Positions 1 through 4,916 of a DNA stretch of 5,857 nucleotides are shown here, piece after piece (within the stretch, counting starts at the first letter, position 1; every line of letters starts with the position of its first letter). The DNA comes from Desulfobacteraceae bacterium. GTDB lineage: Bacteria > Desulfobacterota > Desulfobacteria > Desulfobacterales > Desulfosalsimonadaceae. A program made the position numbers and the translations under genes. The stretch is taken from positions 1 through 5,857 of the forward strand of contig JAABTZ010000222.1 in NCBI GenBank assembly GCA_011389605.1, written 5' to 3'. A model generated the notes under the pieces. The model saw only the letters and a program-made list of their open reading frames with translations. It did not search any database and was not told the DNA's origin.

Positions 1-2
1 CT

Positions 3-656
3 TCCGGCGGCATGGCTTATCAGGGAGATGATCTGGATCTGAAAGATGATCTGAATTACGACGATGAAACCTGTTTGATGGCCCGTCTTAAAATCGGCAT
101 GCCCCTGGTTTTTCCCAATATCTACCTTATGGCAACTCCCCTGGAATTTAAGGAAAACACCACACGATCCCAAGAATTCACCTTTGGCGGAAAAGCCTTT
201 GAGGGTGAAACGGATTTTTCCAGCAGGCTGACCCTGGATCATTATGATATTGGATTTTTCTATGATTTGCCCCTGCTAAAGACTGTCAGCTTTCACCGGC
301 TTAACCTTGAAGCAGGTTTAAATGCAAGGATAATAGACGCCCGGGCAGCTATCGGGCAGGATTACCAAGGCGAAAGGATATATGCAAAAAAATCCGAAAC
401 CATCCCTGTGCCGATGATCTATTTCGGAGCCGGGGTCTACCCCGTGGAGAGCTTTGGCCTGGAGTTTGAATTACGCGGCATTTCCTATAGCGACTACGAA
501 CTGCTTAGTCTGACAGGACGTTTGAAGGTAAAGGCCTTTGGCCCGATGTTTATAGCAGGGGGTTACAGGTATGACTCCTATGACATAAAAGAAAACGACC
601 TGGATATAGACGTGGACTTCTCCGGGCCTTTCCTGGAAACCGGCCTGAATTTCTGA
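3..656 (+). CDS. Outer-membrane beta-barrel protein, TIGR04219-like (5' end cut by window)
   Basis: This is the 3' part of a gene for a small outer-membrane beta-barrel protein. The frame is open from the first bases (Ser-Gly-Gly before the first ATG at 12), so that ATG is probably internal and the signal peptide and first strands lie outside the window. The protein alternates short hydrophobic/aromatic strands with acidic, polar loops (DLDLKDDLNYDDE near the left end; LTLDHYDIGFFYDLP and AGGYRYDSYDIK further on). It ends in FSGPFLETGLNF, with the C-terminal Phe that the BAM machinery typically recognises. From memory, the acidic DLxDDL segment, the PNIYL strand, the THYD-like 'LDHYDIGFFYDL' and the terminal 'FSGPxL...F' fit the TIGR04219 family, whose function is unknown. 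It is probably cotranscribed with the EVE gene 16 bases downstream. The barrel assignment is fairly safe; the exact family is from recall. Confidence 0.82.
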   Translation, partial: SGGMAYQGDDLDLKDDLNYDDETCLMARLKIGMPLVFPNIYLMATPLEFKENTTRSQEFTFGGKAFEGETDFSSRLTLDHYDIGFFYDLPLLKTVSFHRLNLEAGLNARIIDARAAIGQDYQGERIYAKKSETIPVPMIYFGAGVYPVESFGLEFELRGISYSDYELLSLTGRLKVKAFGPMFIAGGYRYDSYDIKENDLDIDVDFSGPFLETGLNF

Positions 657-672
657 TTTGGAGGCACAAGCC

Positions 673-1170
673 ATGACAGAAACAAAAACCCGGAACTACT
701 GGCTCATGAAATCCGAGCCTAAAGCCTTTTCCATAGAGGATTTGAAAAACTCGGAAAACAGCACTGCCTGCTGGGACGGGGTGCGAAATTATCAGGCCAG
801 AAACTTTCTGCGCGATGAAATCAAAGCAGGAGACGGGGTCCTTTTTTACCACAGCAACATTGCCAAACCCGCCATTGTGGGGCTGGCTGAAGTTGTCCGG
901 GAGGGCTATCCGGACCATACAGCCCTGGATCCGGATTCAGACCATTATGATCCAAAGGCCACAAAGGACAATCCCAGATGGTATATGGTGGATATCCGGT
1001 TTCTGGCCCGTCTGCCCGAGCCCATAGACCGCAAAGCCATGGCAGCCGATCCGGTGCTTTCAGGCATGGAAGTGATGAAAAAAGGCAGCCGCCTTTCAGT
1101 GCAGCCGGTCACCCCGCAGCAGTGGCAGGCAGTGCTGAAATACGCGGGTATGGCTGATCCGTTGAGATGA
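673..1170 (+). CDS. EVE domain-containing protein (PUA-like, THYN1 family)
   Basis: This is a complete 165-residue single-domain protein of the EVE family (PUA/YTH-like fold). Visible family hallmarks are YWLMKSEP at 9-16, WDGVRNYQARN at 34-44, GDGVLFYHSN at 53-62, VGLAEVVREGYPD at 69-81, DPKATKDNPRWYMVDI at 93-108, and the tail SRLSVQPVTPQQW at 139-151. Length is normal for the family. EVE domains are known or proposed to bind modified bases in nucleic acid, and in other contexts accompany restriction systems; standalone copies like this are common housekeeping-type genes of unclear role. I chose the ATG at 673 because GGAGG at 660-664 sits 8 bases upstream. A TTG at 658 in the same frame would overlap that ribosome site and is unlikely. 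The start lies 16 bases after the outer-membrane gene, suggesting one transcript. No restriction or modification genes are visible nearby. Confidence 0.93.
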   Translation: MTETKTRNYWLMKSEPKAFSIEDLKNSENSTACWDGVRNYQARNFLRDEIKAGDGVLFYHSNIAKPAIVGLAEVVREGYPDHTALDPDSDHYDPKATKDNPRWYMVDIRFLARLPEPIDRKAMAADPVLSGMEVMKKGSRLSVQPVTPQQWQAVLKYAGMADPLR

Positions 1171-1174
1171 TGGT

Positions 1175-1210
1175 CCAGCCAAGCGTTTTGGAAGCTGCTT
1201 TTTGCAAAAA
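1175..1210 (+). repeat. Direct repeat copy 1 (CCAGCCAAG ... TTTTTGCAAAAA)
   Basis: The copy begins with CCAGCCAAG at 1175-1183 and ends with the perfect 12-base palindrome TTTTTGCAAAAA at 1199-1210, with 15 bases between. The same two blocks recur at 1376-1412 in the same order. It starts just after the EVE stop codon. I infer that the two copies bound or belong to a dispersed intergenic element; no transposase or target-site duplication is seen. Confidence 0.6.
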
Positions 1211-1286
1211 CACCTTTTGTACGGAAGAAAGAGCTCCCAAAGAACTCCTTTTTCAACGCTTTAAAGAAATTGCACTACGTTGCCCT

Positions 1287-1376
1287 GCCGGCGGGGTTGA
1301 AAGGCGGGTTTCTGAGCGGAAATTGAGGCTCCGGGAGGCTCCTGAAGCGAGGAAACTCCTTTTTCACACCGCCGGC
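1287..1376. repeat. Long imperfect inverted repeat / hairpin
   Basis: The left arm GCCGGCGGGGTTGAAAGG (1287-1304) is nearly complementary to the right arm CCTTTTTCACACCGCCGGC (1358-1376); the outer eight base pairs are perfect. Inside, GGTTTC (about 1307-1312) can pair with GAAACT (about 1352-1357) in RNA, extending the stem towards a G+C-rich top that includes CTCCGGGAG. It lies between convergent genes. It could be a bidirectional transcription barrier or a REP-like palindromic element; it lacks the T-run of a standard intrinsic terminator. Confidence 0.55.
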
Positions 1377-1412
1377 CAGCCAAGGCGGCTGCGGATTTCC
1401 TTTTTGCAAAAA
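1376..1412 (+). repeat. Direct repeat copy 2 (CCAGCCAAG ... TTTTTGCAAAAA)
   Basis: CCAGCCAAG at 1376-1384 is followed after 16 bases by the perfect palindrome TTTTTGCAAAAA at 1401-1412. It repeats copy 1 at an offset of 201-202 bases; the intervening 15-16 bases are less conserved. Its first base is also the last base of the right arm of the long inverted repeat (1358-1376), so the direct and inverted repeats are nested parts of one structured region. Confidence 0.6.
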
Positions 1413-1465
1413 TACTGCCGCGTCAAAATAAACTGCTTTTCACAAGACACTGCCCCCGGGCCGAG

Positions 1466-1999
1466 CTATGGCAAAGGCTCATCAGTATAGGCTAAATTGG
1501 CCTCCTGAGGCGTTCGCAGGTTTAATTGCCGATCCTGACGGATATCCTCTACCCAGTTTGGGTTAAGCAGCAAAGACTTCCCGGACAGCACAATATCAGC
1601 ATGTTTCAGGGCTGCATCAGCGGTTTTGCGGTGATAGATGCTCCCGCAGATCATCAGCGGCTTTGCCGTTTGCTGCCGGGTGAGTTCGGCCATGGTTTTT
1701 CCGGTGTCAAAGGCACTGTCGCTGAAATTTAAAGTTGAAACAGATATGGCATCCACCGGTTCCTGATCCAGCCGGCCGATCATGGACATCCAGTCGTCTT
1801 TGTCAAATAAGGGCACTTTGATGTCCACAACACCCCAGTTGGATATGCGGAATGTTAAAATCCGGTCTTCGGGCATAACATCGCGCAGCGCACGGATGAC
1901 CTGCCGGGCCAGCCGGAACCTGTTGTCGGCAGATCCGCCATAGTCATCTGTGCGCTTGTTGCAATAGGCGGATAAAGAGGTGAAACCGTAAATAGAATA
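1466..1999 (-). pseudogene. C-terminal fragment of an Old Yellow Enzyme-family NADH:flavin oxidoreductase
   Basis: The minus-strand frame gives about 177 codons that match the C-terminal half of an OYE-type FMN oxidoreductase of roughly 350-370 residues. NKRTDDYGGSADNR is the hallmark loop. HADIVLSGKSLLLNPNWVEDIR corresponds to the FMN-phosphate-binding region and the following helix, and the tail AYTDEPLP with TAG stop looks like the natural end, resembling YqiG-type members from recall. The N-terminal half is absent, including the FMN-contacting strands and the catalytic His-x-x-His/Asn pair expected just before the GFTSLSAY segment. Upstream in the same frame comes only Tyr-Ser-Ile-Tyr and then the regulator's TGA (2000-2002). 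The first ATG (1876) lies after the YGGS loop and has no evident ribosome site. Such a half barrel should be inactive. I infer a deletion or rearrangement scar; read-through fusion to the regulator is a remote alternative. Confidence 0.85.
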
Positions 2000-3532
2000 T
2001 CAGGGTTTGCCGATATTGAGCTTGCGCATTCGGGCGCGCAGGGTACTGCGGTCCGGGCCCAGGATTTCAGCAGCGCTGTTTTTCCCGCTTACTTTCCACT
2101 TTGTCTGTTCAAGAACACGAATAATATATTCACGTTCTACGTTTTCCAGGGTCTTGTCAGTCCGTGCCGTATCTTTGTGCGGCTTTTTCAGTTCATCCAC
2201 CAGCCGCAGCTTGGGGTCTGAAGAGTTTATTACCGCCCGTTCGAGAACATTTTCAAGCTCGCGAACATTGCCCGGCCAATGGTATTGCAGCAGCGTGTCT
2301 ATAACATTTGAAGGGATTTTTTCTATGACCTTGCCCAGTCTCTTTGAAATCCTGTCAACATAAAAATTAACCAGCAGCGGAATGTCGTCGATGCGATCGC
2401 GCAGGGGCGGCATTGTGACAGGAAAAATATTGAGCCTGTACCAGAGATCTTCCCGGAATTCACCTTTGTTGACCTCTTCTTCCAGGTTCCGGTTGGTGGC
2501 GGCGATGATGCGAACGTCGACTTTTTTTGTCTCCGAGCTGCCCAGGCGCTCAAACTCACCGTCATCAATTACACGGAGTAACTTAGGTTGCAGTTCCAGG
2601 GGAAGTTCGCCGATCTCATCGAGAAACAGCGTGGCGTTGTTTGCTATTTCAAATCGCCCCAGGCGTCTTGACTGCGCACCTGTAAATGCCCCTTTTTCAT
2701 GACCGAAAAGTTCGCTTTCAATCAGGTGGGACGGCAGTGCAGCACAATTCATTTTTATCAGGGCGCTGTTTTTGCGAAGGCTCGTGCCGTGAATGGCTCT
2801 GGCCACAAGCTCCTTGCCCGTGCCTGTTTCTCCGAAAATCAAAACGTTTGTGTCGGTGTCCGCGATCTGTTCAACCTTGTAGAACACGTAATTGATTGCA
2901 TCGCTTTTGCCGACAATGTTTTCATGGTTATATACCAGCTTGATTTCTTCCTGGAGATAGGCCCTTTCAGCTTCGAGCCCGTCTTTTAGTTTTTTGATTT
3001 CAAAAAGGGCATCTTCTGCGGCCTGTCTGTTTTTTTCCGCGTCCTGCTTTGCCGCACTCAGTTCAGCGGTTCGTTGTTCAACCATTTCCTCAAGATGTCT
3101 TCTGTAATATTCCCGTTCTGTCACATCCTCGATGACCAGCAGAATCAACTGGGTTTGGCTGTCTCCGCCATATATCCGCCTGGCATTGAGATGCATAATC
3201 TTGCGGCCGATGGTTTCAAAATTATGCTCCACCTCAAAGTCATCAAAATTGGTATTTTGGGGCAGGATGTCTTCAAGCAGTTTTCTTAACCCGGGGATAT
3301 CCCATTGCCGGTTTCCCAGTTCATATATCAGCACGCCCTGTGTCTCATCCGGATTGATGCCAAAGGTTTGGGAAAAAACATTATTGGCCGTTACAACCTT
3401 CAGGTCCTGATCAAGCACGATCAAAGGTTCACGGATCGACTCCAGGATGCTGTTGTGAATTTCCGGAAAGGCTGCCGGCATTTCATTGCCCCGTGTTTTG
3501 TTTGTTTGTCTTCTATTACTTGATTGCACCAT
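2000..3532 (-). CDS. Sigma-54-dependent transcriptional regulator with PAS sensor and Fis-type HTH
   Basis: This 510-residue activator of RNA polymerase-sigma-54 appears complete. A PAS domain at about 27-143 (EPLIVLDQDLKVVTANN; closing LLVIEDVTERE) is joined by a predicted coiled coil (about 144-198, rich in Glu/Lys/Ala) to the AAA+ domain (about 203-440). Walker A is GETGTGKE at 234-241, the sigma-54-contacting loop GAFTGA is at 281-286, Walker B LFLDEIGE is at 302-309, the arginine-finger region REDLWYRLN starts at 360, and WPGNVREL is at 419-426. A Fis-like helix-turn-helix (about 466-507, AAEILG...STLRARMRKLNI) ends the protein, at a typical C-terminus. There is no receiver domain, so the PAS domain probably senses a small molecule, redox state or partner kinase directly. 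An alternative start is the ATG at 3481 (Met18), which has CGGGGC about 7 bases upstream and is arguably better than the weak context at 3532. It is transcribed divergently from the UspA gene; its target is not evident. Confidence 0.95.
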   Translation of the reverse strand: MVQSSNRRQTNKTRGNEMPAAFPEIHNSILESIREPLIVLDQDLKVVTANNVFSQTFGINPDETQGVLIYELGNRQWDIPGLRKLLEDILPQNTNFDDFEVEHNFETIGRKIMHLNARRIYGGDSQTQLILLVIEDVTEREYYRRHLEEMVEQRTAELSAAKQDAEKNRQAAEDALFEIKKLKDGLEAERAYLQEEIKLVYNHENIVGKSDAINYVFYKVEQIADTDTNVLIFGETGTGKELVARAIHGTSLRKNSALIKMNCAALPSHLIESELFGHEKGAFTGAQSRRLGRFEIANNATLFLDEIGELPLELQPKLLRVIDDGEFERLGSSETKKVDVRIIAATNRNLEEEVNKGEFREDLWYRLNIFPVTMPPLRDRIDDIPLLVNFYVDRISKRLGKVIEKIPSNVIDTLLQYHWPGNVRELENVLERAVINSSDPKLRLVDELKKPHKDTARTDKTLENVEREYIIRVLEQTKWKVSGKNSAAEILGPDRSTLRARMRKLNIGKP

Positions 3533-3579
3533 CTGAAAACCGACTTTTTACGAGTGTGTCATTACTTATCTCTTAATAA

Positions 3580-3608
3580 AGTATATTCATCTTTACTTTT
3601 GTCGGCAA
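3580..3608 (-). promoter_or_regulatory. Predicted sigma-70-type promoter of the PAS/sigma-54 regulator
   Basis: On the minus strand a -35 box TTGCCG (3608-3603, four of six consensus bases) is separated by exactly 17 bases from a -10 box TATACT (3585-3580, five of six). Transcription would start near 3573, about 40 bases before the ATG at 3532 or about 90 before the ATG at 3481. Position and orientation suit the regulator gene, implying expression by the housekeeping sigma factor. Confidence 0.55.
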
Positions 3609-3614
3609 ACTTGG

Positions 3615-3641
3615 GCCGGATAAAAATCCCGGAGCCCCGGG
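3615..3641 (-). terminator. Short terminator-like hairpin upstream of the regulator promoter
   Basis: Read on the minus strand, CCCGG-GGCT-CCGGG (3641-3628) forms a five-pair G+C stem with a four-base loop, followed by ATTTTTA. That is the layout of a small intrinsic terminator. It would stop leftward transcription just before the regulator promoter and so insulate it. The stem is short, and no minus-strand gene lies upstream in the window, so it may be chance. Confidence 0.25.
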
Positions 3642-3721
3642 CATACCAACACCGTCTGATTTGCTAAATAAAACAAATTGTTACAGGAATAACTGGGTGC
3701 AATTTAACGTGATCTTTAAAG

Positions 3722-3740
3722 TGTAGGACTTTGTCTTACA
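3722..3740. promoter_or_regulatory. Dyad-symmetric candidate operator TGTAGGAC-TTT-GTCTTACA
   Basis: Two eight-base half-sites, TGTAGGAC (3722-3729) and GTCTTACA (3733-3740), are inverted around TTT and match at seven of eight positions. A TGT...ACA dyad of about 19 bases is the sort of site bound by dimeric Fis-type helix-turn-helix proteins or other dimeric regulators. It sits about 210 bases before the UspA ATG and about 140 bases from the regulator's predicted start point, so it could serve either gene. Binding by the neighbouring regulator is inference. Confidence 0.4.
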
Positions 3741-3761
3741 AAAGAATCTGATATAACCCTA

Positions 3762-3789
3762 CCGACAAGCTAAAACGAGTCGTTATACT
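3762..3789 (+). promoter_or_regulatory. Candidate promoter of the UspA-glucan synthase operon, with overlapping dyad
   Basis: CCGACA (3762-3767, four of six -35 bases) lies 16 bases before TATACT (3784-3789, five of six -10 bases). It would start transcription near 3796 and leave a leader of roughly 155 bases before the UspA gene. The palindrome TAAAACGAGTCGTTATA (3771-3787, seven of eight pairs around a central G) fills the spacer and runs into the -10 box, where a bound repressor would block polymerase. A competing candidate is TTGTCT (3731) with TATAAC (3752), but its 15-base spacer is short. Confidence 0.33.
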
Positions 3790-3884
3790 TTTTGTTACAA
3801 CCTGAATTAAGCACATATCAGCTACAAACCAATTTTGACGGCAAGGTAAGAAGTCCAGGATCAAGGCTCGCAAAATCCCGGGGG

Positions 3885-3919
3885 ATGAAGCACAACGCCT
3901 GATATTGGGCTTTCTTCAT
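3885..3919 (+). other. Possible stem-loop in the UspA leader
   Basis: ATGAAG (3885-3890) can pair with CTTCAT (3914-3919), and inside it GCCT (3897-3900) with GGGC (3907-3910, one G-U pair). The structure would end about 20 bases before the ribosome site of the UspA gene. It does not resemble a riboswitch I recognise and is modest in strength. Confidence 0.2.
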
Positions 3920-3940
3920 AAATAGGGGAACAACCAAATA

Positions 3941-3945
3941 AGGAG
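3941..3945 (+). promoter_or_regulatory. Ribosome binding site of the UspA gene
   Basis: AGGAG lies 7 bases before the ATG at 3953, a near-ideal Shine-Dalgarno site that fixes the start of the stress protein. Confidence 0.85.
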
Positions 3946-3952
3946 AAGGGCC

Positions 3953-4915
3953 ATGTTTCGCCACATCCTCATCCCGCTGGACGGCTCAGGTCTGGCCGAA
4001 TGCTCCGTTTCCTGCGCAGTGGCATTTGCCAGAGCGTTCGGAGCAAGCGTCACGCTGCTGCGGGTTCTGGAAAAAGCGCAAAACACAGAGTGTTTGCAGC
4101 CCATAGATCCTCTGGAATGGAGCATGTATAAAAGGGAAGCCAACACCTACCTGGCGGAATTGGGGTCCCGGTTTGAGGCTGAGGGCATCAAGGCCGATTT
4201 GCTGCTAAAGGAGGGCCATCCGGCCCAGCGCATCATAGAAGCAATCCAGGAAAAAAGCATAGATCTGATGGTGGTCAGCAGTCACGGCAAAAGCGGGCTG
4301 AGCGGATGGTCCGCCGGCAGCGTGTTTCAGAAAATTATCCTGCGAGCACGCATCTCCATCATGATCGTCCGGGCACATCATTACTGTGGGGAAAAAGATC
4401 CATCCGGGCCGTTTCGCTTCAACAGGATACTGGTCCCCCTCGATGGTTCGAAAAGATCAGAAATTGCCCTGCCCCCGGCAGCCACCCTGGCCCAGGCCCA
4501 CAATTCGGGACTCATGCTGGCCCATGTGGTGAACATGCCTGAAGTGCCGCGCTGGACCCAACTGACCCAGGAAGATGCGCAACTGGTAAACCGCTTGGTG
4601 GAGCGCAACCGCGAGGAGATGGGAAAACATTTTGAGACGGTTCTGCCGCGTTTGCCTGTTGAGGCCCGGACCCTTGTGGAAACATCCGACGATGCAGCCC
4701 TCAGGCTCCATGAACTGGTGCAGGAGCAAAATGCGGATCTGGTGGTCTTAAGCGCCCACGGTTATTCCGGAAAATCGAGATGGACCTTTGGCAGCATCGC
4801 ACATACCTTTATCGCCTATGGTACCACACCGCTGCTTCTCGTGCAGGATTTCCCCCGCGACAAAATAGAGCCGACCGAGGCGGAAGCAGCGGCTGCTGAA
4901 AAAAAGGGCCATTAG
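3953..4915 (+). CDS. Tandem-domain universal stress protein (UspA family)
   Basis: This complete 320-residue cytoplasmic protein consists of two UspA folds in tandem. Domain 1 (about 1-142) opens with RHILIPLDGS, whose Asp10 is the expected adenine-contacting residue, and carries SHGKSGLSGWSAGS near 110-123, i.e. the ATP-site pattern G-9x-G-S (Gly112, Gly122-Ser123). Domain 2 (about 155-298) repeats this with NRILVPLDGS (Asp164) and AHGYSGKSRWTFGS (Gly270, Gly280-Ser281). Both halves therefore keep the ATP-binding signature, although the usual first Gly of G-2x-G is Ser in domain 1 and Ser/Ala-like in domain 2. A charged Ala/Glu-rich tail ends the protein. UspA proteins accumulate during stress and growth arrest and bind ATP; the exact job of this one is unknown. 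The AGGAG site seven bases upstream fixes the start. The next gene begins one base after the stop, so the two are probably translated in a coupled manner, linking a stress protein to envelope glucan synthesis. Confidence 0.95.
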   Translation: MFRHILIPLDGSGLAECSVSCAVAFARAFGASVTLLRVLEKAQNTECLQPIDPLEWSMYKREANTYLAELGSRFEAEGIKADLLLKEGHPAQRIIEAIQEKSIDLMVVSSHGKSGLSGWSAGSVFQKIILRARISIMIVRAHHYCGEKDPSGPFRFNRILVPLDGSKRSEIALPPAATLAQAHNSGLMLAHVVNMPEVPRWTQLTQEDAQLVNRLVERNREEMGKHFETVLPRLPVEARTLVETSDDAALRLHELVQEQNADLVVLSAHGYSGKSRWTFGSIAHTFIAYGTTPLLLVQDFPRDKIEPTEAEAAAAEKKGH

Positions 4916-4916
4916 G

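Larger units (their letters stand above)
1171..1465. other. Non-coding, repeat-rich gap between convergent genes
   Basis: This 295-base stretch lies between the EVE stop and the 3' end of the oxidoreductase remnant on the opposite strand. An open frame crosses it on the plus strand from 1167, but its conceptual product is rich in Arg, Glu and Leu with no recognisable domain, has no ribosome site, and follows from repeat sequence, so I do not call it. The stretch holds two copies of CCAGCCAAG-N15/16-TTTTTGCAAAAA, an inverted repeat at 1287-1376, two CTCCTTTTTCA-type runs (about 1246 and 1357), and CTCCGGGAG. No classic hairpin-plus-T-run terminator was found for either flanking gene, although the long hairpin could slow transcription from both sides. 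Confidence 0.6.
3533..3952. other. Divergent intergenic control region
   Basis: This 420-base A+T-richer gap separates the minus-strand regulator from the plus-strand stress operon. It contains a good sigma-70-like promoter for the regulator (3580-3608), a terminator-like hairpin just upstream of it, dyads at 3672-3682, 3722-3740 and 3771-3787, a candidate rightward promoter (3762-3789) and a long leader for the UspA gene. Searching by eye for GG-N10-GC (sigma-54) on both strands, the best hit was GG at 3858-3859 with GC at 3870-3871, but the flanks match the -24/-12 consensus poorly. No credible protein-coding gene was found here. Confidence 0.7.

Noticed and set aside
1167..1490. Plus-strand open frame of 107 codons overlapping the EVE stop (ATGA overlap).
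   Set aside because: The product has no recognisable domain or ribosome site, runs through palindromes and repeats, and overlaps the end of the oxidoreductase remnant on the other strand. The ATGA overlap alone is not enough.
1466..2002. Regulator-OYE fusion by TGA recoding (selenocysteine) or read-through.
   Set aside because: The regulator ends at a normal family C-terminus and the oxidoreductase lacks its N-terminal half, so a fused product would still not be a working OYE. I saw no convincing SECIS-like hairpin just after the TGA.
2007..3523. Several plus-strand open frames opposite the regulator.
   Set aside because: They are antisense shadows of a well-supported coding sequence and show no domains.
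3731..3757. Alternative sigma-70 promoter TTGTCT / TATAAC.
   Set aside because: The 15-base spacer is short compared with the usual 16-18, and the -35 box lies inside the 3722 dyad. It is kept only as a competitor to the 3762-3789 candidate.
3856..3872. Possible sigma-54 promoter (GG-N10-GC at 3858/3870) for the UspA gene.
   Set aside because: Only the GG, GC and a few flanking bases fit. The -24 element reads AGGATCA rather than TGGCACG, so I treat it as chance unless a start site is mapped there.
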